NCBI RefSeq assembly: GCF_040436345.1
Contig: NC_133230.1
Location: 16,130,197 to 16,194,196 of the forward strand
Source of the DNA: Pagrus major
Taxonomy: Eukaryota; Chordata; Actinopteri; Spariformes; Sparidae
Length of the DNA stretch: 64,000 nucleotides
Reading direction: 5' to 3'
Shown here: positions 12,301 through 24,502 of the stretch, one piece after another
How positions within the stretch are numbered: position 1 is the first letter of the stretch
Layout: each line of letters begins with the position of its first letter
Position numbers and translations under genes: made by a program
The notes under the pieces: model-generated
The model's database searches: none
Told to the model about the DNA's origin: nothing
What the model saw: only the letters and a program-made list of their open reading frames with translations

Positions 12301-15300
12301 ACCTTTTTTTTGTATACTTTGATAGATTAGTCTTATAAATTATTTCGTGCTGTTATAAAATTCATTTTTAGAATATGATTCTCTGGACAGTCTAATGGAG
12401 CAATTTTGGGCTCTTTGTTCCGTCAGACGTCTTTCAAACAGCTGCTCTCTCTCTCTTCTCGAACGTGGCTTCCTTTTAGAAGGCGCCCCGCTGAGCCGAC
12501 GACTCCCAGACATAAATACCCCTTCTCGCCAGAGCACTTTCCATCTCCCTGTCTGACCTTCTTTCTCCCCGCTCTCTCTCTCGGTGTCTTTCTCTCTCCG
12601 ACTTTCCCTTTTTGCATTCACACCTCTCTCTTACCTGCTCCTGTAAAGACTTACCTCTGGACCCGTTTGGCTCTGTCTCTTTGTGTCTACTCTCAGTGGA
12701 AAATTTGCCTCCGTCGGTTCCCTCCTCTGGTCCTTAACTGTTCTCATCTTCACACCACGTTATCCTCAATCACACTTTCCTCTCACTTCTTTTCATCTGA
12801 CTTTAAATTATTCATGTACCTGGCTAAACTTAATAACACTTCTGAGCTCTTTTGGAAGTTTTCTTTATAGAATAGATGTTAATTCCTACGATACCACAAT
12901 GAGATGATAAAACAGCGATACAGAACCAAACTGTGATCATTCTGTCATGCTGTATAAATGTTCACAATGTGAGTTCTGGGCTTTATGTTCAAACCCAGAA
13001 GGTACAATACCATTTGCTCTCAGTTTTTGTGGCTCACGGACACTGAAATGTAAAGTGAAACCCCTTTAAAGCGGTATTACTTATTTATTAAACGGACAGC
13101 GTGTAATTTCTGTCGCCAGGGGTCTCTCAATTCAAACAATGAAAAAGATATAGTTTGATTAAGTCGTGAAGAAGTGTGGGATCATGGGAGTTGGTGTTAT
13201 CATTGTTAAACAACCACCACTGCCAATGAAAATCTATCTGATGTGACTCAGGCAGGAATCATCTTCACGGACGGCGCAATGTACTTACGTTTTTGTCACG
13301 GTTTGGGTTTTTGGTTCGTTGTTTCCCATTTTATTTTGTAGATTATATCCTTATGTGCCATGTTTTGCTAACCAAAAGCTCAAATCATGACAGTTTTATT
13401 CATGTTTCACATTTAATCAATGGGGTTTGAACATTTGTGTCGATTTTGACTGAGTGATATTTGGGTGGGAATTGCAGAGGATTTTAAGTAGTATGAATAA
13501 TAAACCAAGAAGAGCTCTGATGCTGCAAGGCTATCAAGATTCAGGTCAGCAAGATTTATGCAGGCAGCAGAACGCAATGTAAAGAACAACACGGACAGAT
13601 TACTGACAGGGAAGACAAATTAGACGCTATTAAGCAAGACTGTTGGTAAAATTATTTTAAAAAAAGACTTGAGAGCAAGATTTCCGTCTGAGTGTTTGTG
13701 TCGTCTGTTTGGCGTAACTGTGGGTAATTTTAATGTTGCACCTGGGAAACATGCATTAAAACAGAAATGTTTAATGATCAAGATCTTTGAAATAAAAAAA
13801 TGGAAAGTAAGTGAGCACTGACACAAGTTGCATATGTGCACGTGTCAATCCTGCCCTCTCACGTTGTTCAATTTAAATGATTTTTAGAAGCATGAGGTCG
13901 ACAGAAATTCACTCGAACTGAAAGACTGGAGAGAAAATATATTCAATTTTTCAATTCAATTGTGTTAGAATTTTTTCAATTTCTCGTTGTTAATCTTCCA
14001 AACCCCCCAGGGAGGCTTGGAAACCACTGATCAAGATAATGTTATTTCAAAAGTTCAACTTTGCCCAGCAGTGTTAACGGATGATAAAAATGACACTGGT
14101 ATAAATGGGAGGGAATACAGTTATTTATACTTCCATGGAGTGCAGGTTTGAGAGCCACTCACCGAAATTGTTTAAACGATCTTCCATATTTACATATATT
14201 TATTAATTTGAGTCATTTTCAAGCAAAAATGACAAGTATTCTCCAGTTCCAGCCTCCCAATATTTTGCTTTCCTTTGTCTGATTTGATTCGACAACACGT
14301 GCTCTTTAAAGACGTCACATTGGAGGAAATGTCGGCATTTTCACTACTTTCTGACATTATATAGACCAAACAATTAATCATTTAATCGAGACAATAATCT
14401 GACATTTAATCAATAATGGAATATTTCAACCACTCAGTGTTTGACCTCTAGATTTTTGTTCAGGGTGAAACAATCTTTTTCCTTGAAAACGAGCAGAGTA
14501 ATATTATATAATAAAAAGGTCATCGGCCTGATAAACCGGTTCATTATTTTGCTGCACGCAGCCAGTCTGTAAATACAGATTCAGGTTATCATTTACCTTT
14601 AAGACTCCAACAGGAACCAATTTCCTGCATGATTCACAGATACCTCTGGCAGGCGCTCAAGCTTTTTTCCCACCTTAAGGCGTCAAACATCTTATTCTGC
14701 CCACCACACATCTCTGGATCTCAGCAGGAAGCTCAGATTGCTGACCATCACAGCCTGGCGATTACCTCGGCAACATTTTCCACAAATTGTCAGAAATCTC
14801 CCTCTGATTCACAACACATTTTCTTTCCTCCATTACCCGTGACTTCCAAAGTTGTGCAGTTACTACCCACGGTGTCTGACGGTCACCACGAGCTCCGTCT
14901 GCCCCCGCCACTGTTGGTTTGTTGTGCATCTGGGCCACGCAGACGAACAGATGTGCTCCGCTTAGATCACATCACATTATGTAAACGATTTCACAAATGT
15001 GATGTAAACAAACAGAAAGTGCAGATTCAGTGTAGATGTAGCCCTGAGTCATAAACATTTTGTATTCAATGCAGACTATATGCAAAGAGCCAACTGAATT
15101 CATGCAGATTGTCTCCTCGGTTTTGGTTGCTGTGTTTTACTGCCCTCCACAGTCCAAAGAGAGAATCTCAGAACAAAGTGGTGTCACAGCAGAGACATTT
15201 TTATGAGCTCTATGGTTTTGATGCCCCACTGTATCTCATTTTGTTTTGTGAATGGATTATATTTGGTCTCACTGTGTTTATTATTCAGCCTCAGCAACTG

Positions 15301-15434
15301 GACATGCTGGGAAACAAAGTCTTCTTTGATTCATCTATTGTACAACCATGAAAAGACTATTTTCAAAGACACTGATCCCCTCCCTGATGAAATTAATCGA
15401 GCAGTTTCCTCTCTCAGCAGACTCCTCCAGTTTA
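9371..15434. other. Intergenic, no gene seen
   Basis: About 6 kb of AT-rich single-copy-looking sequence with a poly-A run at about 11,344 and a CT-rich tract at 12,430-12,800. A GTCGCCAGGGGTCTCTCAAT block near 13,110-13,130 resembles a dispersed fish repeat I have seen before. No coding exon with a recognisable motif, and no tRNA-like structure was noticed. Confidence 0.55.
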
Positions 15435-15465
15435 AAGGGGCGCTATATAACTTTTTCAGCCCATC
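15435..15465. mobile_element. Isolated end of a TTAA-type MITE (family C)
   Basis: Reads TTTAAAGGGGCGCTATATAA, close to the terminal repeat of the intact element at 22,614-22,896 (TTAAAGGGGCACTATGTAG). The matching second end is not obvious. Confidence 0.4.
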
Positions 15466-15801
15466 CTCAACAGATAAACGACCACAGAGGTCGGCAGTAA
15501 GAGGAGGTTATTATGACCCAATCCTACATTTGTTGTGTGTGTTGAACTTTATTAGTACAATGTTGGTATATAATCCTATTTTCTTGCACTGTAGGACTTC
15601 TAGATGAGCAATGCTGTTTTCCTTCTTACTCCAGCATGACACAAAATACATGCAATGTTTGTTGCTCTTATGTTACACAAGTACATATGTTAACATATGG
15701 CTTTAAAGTACATCTAAAGCTCTCGCAAACTGCTATTCCACTAATCGAGAGCACTGTCCCTGTCACATTGGGTTTGAAGCATAGGTCTTTGAGAACAAAA
15801 C

Positions 15802-16469
15802 TTAAAGCGTAAGTTTACCCTAAAAATGAAAATTCAGTCATTATCTACTCGCCCCCATGACAACTGTAGTCCAAAAAACATTTCTGGAGTTTCACGGCAA
15901 AAAAGCACTGCAGCATTTTTCCTAAAAAAAATTAGATAGGGACTTGTTTTAAAATGTAATAAAACAGCTGAATAAAAAAAAAAAAAAACATAAAACGGCT
16001 CCATACAGCTCATCTAGCGTAATCCAAGTCTCTGGAGGGCCTGAGATCCCAAATTGATTTAAAAAGATGTCATTTAAACCCTTTTTAAAGTTAAAATCTT
16101 CACTGTAGCTGCTAAGCTAAAGGCGTTAGCGCAGCCCGTCTGAAGTGGGTGCTCTAGCTCGAGGGTTGAGGGTGTAAATAACGTCTACCAAATCAATTCT
16201 GGATCTCAGGGCCCTCCAGGGACCTGGATTGTGCCGGACAAGCAGTATGGAGTAGATTTATGTTTTCTTTTGACTGCTTATTTTGAACGTTTTGTAAACA
16301 TTTTGTAAACGTAAACAAGTCCCCTTCTACTTCCGTTGTTTAGGAGAATGCTGCAGCGCCGTTTTGCTGTAAAGCTCCAGAAGCTACAACGCCTCACCTG
16401 TGCTTTCAATCAGCACTAGGCTGAGCAGATAACGATTGAATTTTCATTTCGGGGTGAATTTACCCTTAA
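15802..16469. mobile_element. MITE family A, nearly complete copy with TTAA target duplication
   Basis: A TTAA lies at each end (15,802-15,805 and 16,466-16,469). The inner ends are inverted repeats: AGCGTAAGTTTACCC, then AATGAAAATTCA on the left; GGGTAAATTCACCCC, then AAATGAAAATTCA on the right read in reverse complement. The element is about 660 bp and non-coding. TTAA duplication with ends close to AGGG fits Kolobok- or piggyBac-type elements. Other copies: 36,861-37,313, 58,500-58,871 and fragments at 19,930-20,180 and 56,035-56,175. Confidence 0.8.
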
Positions 16470-16479
16470 ATTCATGAAT

Positions 16480-18340
16480 CCTGTTTAAAGCTGACATTTG
16501 AACCAACAAGAACATCCTCTGAATTATCAGGCCACAGTGCTTTTGCTAATTAAAACCTCTGTAGACCAATAATGCAACAGTCATTTCACTTTTAAATATG
16601 CGGCAGATGCTGTCTGCCTCTCCCTTCATGCACGTACGCCATCATAACGACTTGCCCATTCAGTAAAACATTTTGTCCATTAAGCTCAGAGACTTTTGCC
16701 GGCAGATGAGACCCATATTACACATGAAATGGGAGATAGTGGAATTGTTATATTGGCAATATCACAGGGAACTAATAAGAAAAACAAGAGTCCAGTCACA
16801 GCGCCAGACAGCAGATGCAGCATCACTGAGCCGCTGGATGAACTCCAACTGTGTACCATAATATCACACCTACAGGAGGTGCTGTCTGGCATACATGCCT
16901 GCGTATTTTGTCAGATCACAGCTTTATCCCAGCGGGTAAGGTGATGTGCCCCAACACCTGGTTATCGTACACATGGCAATTTTACAGCACAGCTTTGGCT
17001 CACTCTTACTCCAGTACCAGACATCGGGCTATAACGAAGCTGTGAATAAATTGCTCATCATTTCTGGGGTCATAAAGGAAAGTAGTGCGTCAGTGTCAAA
17101 TTAAAAAGCTGTACAAGCGCCAATGATTTGGTGTTAAAACAGGACCAACACTATAGCTTTGCATTTGTTTTATTTTCTGTTAATTACTCGTACCTGTTCT
17201 CGTCAAAGAAATAGTACATACAGAAGTATCAAGGACTGGGGGGGTTACACCTCTATCTTACTAGCAGAGCGAGTGAAGGTGTTGTTAAATTTCTATTTCA
17301 CCGACAGGCCACTCAATAAAATAGCTTACATGTTGGATAATGTGCGACATACTACAATTAATTTTCAGTTATATGTTATTCGTACAATACAGCTGTCGAA
17401 TAGCAGAGCACTTTATTTTTATTTTTATTTTGAGAGTGGTTTGAGTGTGAGATGGTCCTGTAGTTTTTTAGAGTTAATCAATAGTCTTTGTTTTATTATG
17501 GATATACAAATATTTGTGTATGCTGTAAATTACAGTTCTTCAGATGAAAATCGGAATCAGCCAAAATCAGAATAAGCCAGTCAGACCCGGGGAAATTTTT
17601 TGTGGTATTTCCCCTTGGTTTTGCAGTCGACAGGAAACAGAGGAACAAGTGATTATTCAGAAAAGATTCATGCGGTCTGGTGGATTTTTTTCTAAATTTG
17701 CCAGTGCTGACTGTTCAAATGTATGTATGTATATTAATAATGAAAACTTTGTAAATGCAGTAAATGTTTCAATTTAAATGCAATAGCATACTGTTAGAAT
17801 GCAAAATCAAATATTCAAGTGTTATTTTTAAACTACCAAACAAGGTCCTGGAACAAATAATGGTTAGGAAGCTCATGTGAAATGTGGATCATCCAATGTA
17901 GTGTTTTTATTGAGCTGAAGAGCTTTTAGGGACCGGCTTGTTATGCCGACATACACTCTTCTGAGAGATTCAGGAAGTCTTCTGTACCGGCTGCAGTGAA
18001 GTTATTTAATGATCATTGTTCCTGACTGTCACTGTTAATTGATGTGATGTCGATATGTTGTTGATGACTTGGACCGTGAAATGCTGAATACGTTAGGTTA
18101 CAGTCATATTGATGTTTACACCATTTATTATTTATGGTGCCGTACTCTCCTCTTATTTTGTACTGCCTTGAGATGTGTATGTCTTATTTATTATTGTCCT
18201 ACGTTTGGTGACTCATAACCTCTGGGGGGGTTTAATAAAGTATTTCCTATTGTAAGGTCAACACACACACGCACGCATGCACACACGCCAATTAGTTTGG
18301 GTTGTTTCATTAAAGACTAAATGCATCACAACTTTGTCCA
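16480..18340. other. Intergenic, no gene seen
   Basis: AT-rich sequence. The part at 16,500-16,930 is complex and overlaps short frames on both strands without motif; it could be conserved non-coding. Around 18,160-18,250 a G-run followed by TTTAATAAAGTATTTCC resembles the 3' tail of a fish LINE. A short CA-rich stretch follows at about 18,262. Confidence 0.5.
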
Positions 18341-18769
18341 TATTCATTTTTTAATAATTTTGAAAGGACAAACAGCTCTATGCCTACACATGTAATACCT
18401 TACAAAAAGGCACAAGTTCAAGGCAAAATTTAAGCCTCAATGACAGCAGAGCAGCTCAGTGTGTGATAGTAAAACAAAGGGACAGAAGGTAAACACAAAC
18501 ATGTCAGAGTGGGTGCAAGTATACAGAATGAGTTTGACAATGAAAACAAGTGCGTGGTTGCGATATAATTTGATACTTAAACCCAAAAATTGCTTTCCAA
18601 GATCTCAGTCACTGATCCCGATTCATTTAACAAGAGCACTTAAGGGTAGGGTCCACCATCAAAGCTGTCAACTGCCTTCTTTTCCCCTTCATGAGCATTT
18701 TAAGTGGTTCTGTGTAATAGTACAGTAGTTGTAAATCCAAATACTGCCAGAACACAAGTCCACACTACT

Positions 18770-19510
18770 CAGATTTAAAAAAGTTAACATTTATTTCAGA
18801 AAGGGCAACACATTCATAAATACCGAGCAGCTCACTGGTACAACCAGACCGATCACAAGATTTGCTTCAAAGTGGGCCAAAAGCTAATATAATGTGCTCA
18901 AAACTAGTTTCTAGGCGACTCTTATGGATGCAGCTTTCAATGCACATGACAAAAATCGTTAAATGCCAAGTTAAAGTGCCATTTAAACCAAGCAGCAACA
19001 TGTCACTTAAAACCGCCGTTGGATGTTTCAGAGTCGACCTTAATTCAGGACCCAACTTTTCTCTCTAGCTTGTGCTCTGACCCAGAATGCACTCTGTTAC
19101 AATTACTCAAATGTTTTATCAGGTTTTACTCCCCACATCTTATATCGGTTGTTCTAAAAAGCTGGAATATCCAAGCAGGTTCAGCAAGTTGGACAGATAG
19201 ATTAAGTCAAAAAGACAGTGTGAGTTGATTTGAAGGTTTCTGGCAGACGCTGTGTCACTGTTAACACATGAAGAAGTCTTTTCCACAAGAGAAGGTCGAT
19301 GATTTTCTTTTTCCTTCAATGCATACTCTATTCCACAACCACTGTTCATAAATGCAATAGTCCTTCTCCAGGTCCAACATGATCAGTCCAAGTGACAAGT
19401 CACCTACCACACAAGAGCTAGGTAATCTGACAGCGCGATCCCTATTTTGACGAGTTGATCGGTGGCACATGAATCGGACTCATCTTCCAAGGACCCAGAG
19501 AATCTTTCCC
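18770..19510 (-). other. cks1b: Probable cks1b 3' untranslated region
   Basis: Lies directly downstream of the cks1b stop codon on the minus strand. A minus-strand AATAAA (plus-strand TTTATT at 18,790-18,795) could be the polyadenylation signal, giving a 3'UTR of roughly 730 bases. Further A/T-rich candidate signals near 18,345 could extend it. No transcript data were available. Confidence 0.45.
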
Positions 19511-21586
19511 TTATGACTTCTGGGAGGGCAGAGGGCGCCGGAACAGTAAGATGTGTGGCTCTGGAGGAGAAAAGAACAAGGTACACAATATATAAGCGGA
19601 GGTAATGATACTTAACGGTTGTGATGCTTTGATTCTTTATGGGGAAACTTGACTCCTGTGGCTCCTATTGTTTTTGAATGACCATATGCTGTCCATATGC
19701 TTTCCATATGCTTGTGGTCACCAAATCTATTTAAACTTTTACCATGAATCTGTGCCACCTTTTCAAAAGATGTAACTTCAGCCAATTTAACATCAGACTG
19801 TGCTTCTTTCATCTTCTGCCTGAAAGACATCAACATGGGGCGGGTCCCCTTACAAGCAACTGTACAAGCTAAAACAAACGCAGGAAAAGCAGGCAGCATT
19901 CATCAACAACAGCAGCAAATGGGGATTTGATTTGAAAAGGCGTTATTTAGACCGTTTTTTAGGCTGAAAACGTGACTGTAGCTGCTGTGCCAAAAGCATT
20001 AGTGCCCCACCCCCCACCCCCCCGACTGAAGTGGGTGCATGAGCTTGACTCCACATTGTGTGGAGTAAGTTTATGTTTCTGTGCAGTTTTTCTTCAACAT
20101 TTTAAAACAAGTCCTCATCTACTTCAGCTGTTTGGGAGACCGTGCAACGCTGGTTTGCTTTGAAGCTCCAGAAATGTTTTGTGGTTCTTCTCATGTTAGA
20201 GTGAACATATCCTTTTATGCTACAGTGGACAAGTCAGTTACATGCAAATGACGCTTATCAGCTTTGAGACATATGCTTGGTTGTCAGAATCAGAAACACT
20301 ATATTGATCCCTGGGGGGGGGGGAATTGGGTATATTACAGTTGCTCCTTCTAGAATAGAAATATTACACTATAGAACGATTATAAAACATATAACAGAAA
20401 TATAAAATGTGTGCATTAAAACTAATGACATCTCAGATATAGAAACACTGCTAGTTGATTTTAGTTTGTGATCACATTCGCAGTCTGCTTCCAAACTAAG
20501 TGAGAACAGTTATTCAGAGTTTGCGTGCCCTGCAGTCAAACAGATGTCTATGAAGAAAATGTTTTTACTGTGTGCTGATGTTTGTACTGTTTTTGAATAC
20601 TGTGAACAAGTAGAGTGCTGTGAAAAGGAATTTCCCCTTGGGATGATAAAGTAGTCACTTTATAAAAGGGGTAGACAGATTCTCGGAGCTGGACAATTAC
20701 CGGGCTGATATTCAGCATTTTCCTGATTATGGGTATCTGTGATTTTTATGTCAGATTGCCAATAAAATAAGCAAATTGAAAATGCGCTACTTTGGTTCTA
20801 ATGCAACATCCTCTCACACAATTTTAAGCTTAATTCTCCATTCAGTGGCCTCATCGTGTCCGTCTTTTCATGATCCCTACAACTTTTCAGCTGGGTTTGA
20901 GCAAAAAAACAATAATTATCATCCTAAAATGATTTTGTCTACCAATGACATTAACACGTCAAACCACAACACACATTCTTGTCTTTTTAAGTATAACAGT
21001 TCTGCATGTGTGCAAGCTTTCATCTGTGAATTGTCAGACGTAAGTCTCACCAACAGAAAAAGGGACCAAGAAAACAAGATTCATCACAAACCGATTAAGT
21101 GAAAATATGTTTATCAAGTATTTGTTTGCGTGTTGGTGTAACTTTATTCTCAGATGATTTGTTGAAGACTGTCCTAACAGCTTAACGAGATTAGATACCT
21201 GGCTGATGGATCATGTAGTGCACCCATCCTTGGCTCTGCTGGACCCCGAGGTTCCTCCACTCGGTCTCAGACATCAGATGGGTTTTGGGTACACGCTTTG
21301 CAATCTCTTTTGGTAGCATTACATGCCTGTGGGATAAAGTTAGGATATGAGGGCGAATATTAACGGAAATTGAATTATCCAGATTAATACGATTATGACG
21401 TATCATGTTACATAACAAAGGCTAACTGTACAGTGCCACTGTTGTAATCGTTGATTACAGAATAATGCTGACACACTGAAAAAGTATAACAGCATGCTGA
21501 TCCGTTATAAACACGAGCCATACACACCTGTACTCGTACTTGTCGTCATCGTATTTATCGGAGTAGTAGATCTGTTTGTGAGACAT
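19511..21586 (-). CDS. cks1b: Cyclin-dependent kinase regulatory subunit 1 (Cks1)
   Basis: Three coding exons on the minus strand: 21,528-21,586, 21,199-21,326 and 19,511-19,560, all with GT-AG introns and matching phases, giving 78 aa. Cks1 is a small docking subunit that binds cyclin-dependent kinases and phosphorylated substrates, and in mammals assists SCF-Skp2 in p27 destruction. The protein starts [12 protein letters not shown] and has the Cks phosphate pocket residues K11, R20, S51, W54 and R71, plus the H-Q-P-E-P-H hinge (60-65). S2, D13, N45 and Q52 favour Cks1 over Cks2. The C-terminus ends P-S-Q-K-S instead of the Lys-rich mammalian tail. The start codon is the only one fitting the family. 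In human the gene also lies near PBXIP1 on 1q21. Confidence 0.96.
19930..20180. mobile_element. MITE family A fragment inside cks1b intron 2
   Basis: Shares GTAGCTGCT, ACTGAAGTGGGTGCA and AAAACAAGTCC-CATCTACTTCAG-TGTTT blocks, in the same order, with the intact copy at 15,802-16,469. Both ends are missing or decayed. It includes a C-rich run at about 20,005-20,020. Confidence 0.6.
20281..20660. mobile_element. LINE 3'-tail-like fragments in cks1b intron 2
   Basis: Two pieces. At 20,286-20,335, GTCAGAATCAGAAACACTAT is followed by TTGATCCC and a G-run. At about 20,628-20,655, GGAATTTCCCCTTGGGAT is followed by ATAAAGTAG. Both resemble the GGGGAAATT...CAATAAAGT tails common to fish non-LTR retrotransposons, here in opposite orientations. 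The family assignment is from memory. Confidence 0.45.
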
Positions 21587-21956
21587 GACTGTGAACCTGT
21601 TGGAGAGGTTTTGACGTTAGTGAACTTTAAGAATCAGAAATAAAGAAAATAGCTCAACACAGTGGCAAACGCGACAGCAAGTTTCACTTAGCTTAGCTAA
21701 ACGTGTGTGGCTAACAGCTAAGCTAACGTCGATTAAGTTAGCCGAGAAGAAGAAGCGTTATCTCTAACAACTCACGCGTATGTAAACATTAAACTACACG
21801 TGTCTGGTGTTGTGCGACTCGGTCAGGTTACCTTATATGAATGCCAAAATATCTTGACGAAAAAAGTAAATTATTCCAGTTTTCGTATCTCACAGTCGCG
21901 AGATGTTCTCTGCCTCTTTGTTTCCCTCTAAATGTTTGCGAGCCCGCTTTTCATCG

Positions 21957-22071
21957 TTCAAATAGACCTCGCCTCATCCTATTGGGTAGTCGGTTTAAAG
22001 AACTCTCTTGCCATTGGTCAGTTCTGTCTGTCGCAGGAAATTGTCGTATCGCTATGGCTGCTCCTGATTGG
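21957..22071 (-). promoter_or_regulatory. cks1b: cks1b cell-cycle promoter: three CCAAT boxes and a CHR
   Basis: Minus-strand CCAAT boxes (plus-strand ATTGG) lie at 21,981-21,985, 22,013-22,017 and 22,067-22,071; the first two are 32 bp apart, typical of paired NF-Y sites in cell-cycle promoters. Downstream in transcription direction is a canonical CHR, TTTGAA (plus-strand TTCAAA at 21,957-21,962); a TTTAAA variant lies at 21,994-21,999. This architecture is known for DREAM/MuvB-regulated G2/M genes. The block is about 370-490 bp upstream of the cks1b ATG and no TATA box is evident. Confidence 0.6.
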
Positions 22072-22284
22072 TCAGGAAAAATGTTGTACACATAACTTAG
22101 AGAAAGTCTACAATTCAAACATGACATACTTTAATGTTATTACATAACCAGTGACCCAGATGTTTCCACTGATTTATCACGTGTAGGATGAAGTGTCTGT
22201 AGTGCATTTTGATCCATGGAAATATTATAAGAACTCTATAAAGATTATATTTATGTTAACAGCCACTGATTTTGACACTGTTTT

Positions 22285-22495
22285 ATTTATTCAGAATCAG
22301 AATCAGAATCAGAAATCCTTTATTTGTCCCGCAAATGGGGAAATTCCTTAGTCACAGCAGCCAAAGGACAGTATCACACTTAAACAATAATAAAAAGTAA
22401 AAAATAAACAATATAACAGAGATAAGAAATAGAATTAACTCGTATATACATAGTATTTACAATATGAACTTGGTATTTACAATATGACATAGTAA
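22285..22495. mobile_element. LINE/SINE 3'-tail-like repeat
   Basis: Begins with tandem CAGAAT repeats, then CCTTTATTTGTCCCGCAAATGGGGAAATTCCTT and an A/T-rich tail full of AATAAA-like words. This matches a very common fish retrotransposon tail. The element is truncated and non-coding. Confidence 0.55.
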
Positions 22496-22613
22496 CAATA
22501 TGACATAGTTATTATTCATTAAAGAGGCAGAGAGGGTGACGTGATTCTTTACAGCCGGCTATGCTTGGACGTAACAACCTCTTTTTTGAAATTGAAAAGA
22601 AGCTACAACTGTC

Positions 22614-22896
22614 TTAAAGGGGCACTATGTAGTTTTGAGTAAGACATTTTAATCAGAAAAGAAAAATCTTCATTGACTCTTTTTTATGCCTACACAAACT
22701 AAATAAACAAACTCTGAATAAACAAAACCTTTCTAGCTTCAAACAGTGATCTGGGGCTCTTATTTTCCTCTGAGAACAGCTTGTTTGCTTGCTATGGAAC
22801 AAATACATATTTCTGAGTTTGTATTGTGACCTCATTAATCTTCTAAATATTACATTTCAGAGTTTGAATTCCCCAAATCTACATAGTGCCCCTTAA
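22614..22896. mobile_element. MITE family C, complete copy with TTAA duplication
   Basis: Left end TTAAAGGGGCACTATGTAG; right end in reverse complement TTAAGGGGCACTATGTAG. TTAA at 22,614-22,617 and 22,893-22,896 is the likely target duplication. Terminal inverted repeats are about 17 bp, total length about 280 bp, no coding capacity. It lies between the divergent cks1b and pbxip1 promoters. Confidence 0.85.
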
Positions 22897-23439
22897 AGGT
22901 TTTTATTATGATTTCTTAATGACATATCTAAATTCACCTTTGCCAATGACAACGTAATTTAAAAGTCACTATCAGTGAAACATAAACATAGTTTCCTTTC
23001 AACACCACTGCTACACCTGAAATAATTCATGAAATGTACATGAATGCAGATTGTCAGAACATATATTTCTATATTTATTACATTTACAAAAATAGAAGTC
23101 TGTGACCTGTTTGCATCCATGCGTTTTTATGAGGTGTATTATAAGCTATCTCATAGTTCTCAAATTACTCATAAAGTTAAATAAAAATGTCTATTAAAGT
23201 TTCAGTTTACAGCAACTCAGACACCAGAAATAGTGGACAAAGAGTCAGTGCCAAATATTTATCATCTCAGCATTTGTTATAATCAAGTCAAGTTAGAAAA
23301 CAAGACTCTGATTGTGAAAACAAGTCAATGTGAAGGTCAAACAACAGATCTTATTATATAACAGATATTTGACAAGGTCTGTGATTGTGCAATGAACTCA
23401 CAAAGTGAAAGATTCTTTTAAAAACATTCTTAAAGTCCC

Positions 23440-24020
23440 TCTGCACTACTTTACTTGAGTTTTCCCTTTTTATGGTACTAACTTAGTAACAGAATGTAAC
23501 TCAGTACATTAACTCAAGTACTGTATTTAAGTACAAGTTTGAGGTACTTGTACTTTAATTGAATATTTCTATTTCCTGCTTCTTTATACATCCAATCCAC
23601 TACATTTGGAGGCAAATATCGTACTTTTACTCCACTACATTTATTTGATAAGATTGCATGCCACATCAGAGCCAAAGAAGAACTCTTTAAAATCAATTTA
23701 TTTAATCAGCAATCTGATTTTTAAAAGCAGTGACTCCAATAATCAGGAAAATGCTGAATATCAGATCTGATAATCGGTCAACCCATAGCATGTAATGTAT
23801 AATTAACATTTACTTCTACTTTTGATACTACAGTGTTGACTAAATTGACATATTAGCAAAAATAAAAAAGGTGCTTACATTTTAATTAATCAGTAATAAT
23901 AAAACAATAAAATATAATACAATAATATAACACTATGTGACCACACTCTGAAGTTTTAAGCTGTGGTGTTACTTCTTTTACTTAAGTAATGGATCTGAGT
24001 CCTTCTTACACCACTGCAGT
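23440..24020. repeat. Dispersed 'tacttaagta / ctccactacattt' repeat copy
   Basis: Contains the sequence words ACTCAAGTACTGTATTTAAG, GAGGTACTTGTACTTTA and CTTTTACTCCACTACATTTA, and ends at TCCTTCTTACACCACTG. The same words recur at 25,942-26,985, 38,297-38,420, 41,050-42,300, 50,690-50,840, 55,033-56,005, 56,310-56,780 and 58,880-58,985. It is a high-copy fish repeat, non-coding, of a class I cannot assign. Confidence 0.75.
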
Positions 24021-24443
24021 ATACATATAAATGTATAAATGCATGCATATCATAACCTAGCTGTAAACAGTGTGGGTTCTGATTTCAAATAAGTCAAAGT
24101 AAATACTGGTCTGATTGTTATTGACAGTTAACACTCTAATATTAGCAGAAAAGAAGCCAGATGATGAAACTCATGTCCACACAGGAGCAACCGGAGTGAA
24201 GGGGCTGTCCGCTCTGGTAAGTCCCGCAGTTCAAATATAGCTCTGCAGACGTGTCAGTGTGCGGCTGGTCCTGGTGGCCTCCTCCCGCTGTGTGTATATA
24301 TATATGTGCACGCATCTTGAGGGTTGGGTTCACACATGAAGTTGTATTATTAAAGATCTGCCTCTGTCACCAGCCGCTCTCACCTGCGAGCGTCAATCAC
24401 GCTGGGATTTGCGTCGTTTCCCCTGACACGACACTTCTATCTG

Positions 24444-24502
24444 ATTGGCCCGGCCTTGGTTCGGGGGCGGGAGCTCCGCACCTTCTCCTGAAATCCCATT
24501 GG
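24444..24502 (+). promoter_or_regulatory. pbxip1: Probable pbxip1 promoter core
   Basis: A GC-rich patch with inverted CCAAT boxes (ATTGG) at 24,444-24,448 and 24,498-24,502 flanks an Sp1-type GGGGGCGGG at 24,463-24,471; TGACGTGACG follows at about 24,519. It lies about 1 kb upstream of the pbxip1 start-codon exon. The non-coding first exon should end somewhere between here and 25,480; weak donor candidates such as GTGAGC at 24,906 exist but I cannot choose one. Confidence 0.4.

Noticed and set aside
12340-12870. Opposed frames of 93 and 154 codons
   Set aside because: Both come from a pyrimidine-rich tract, with Arg/Glu on one strand and Ser/Leu/Pro on the other; no motif.
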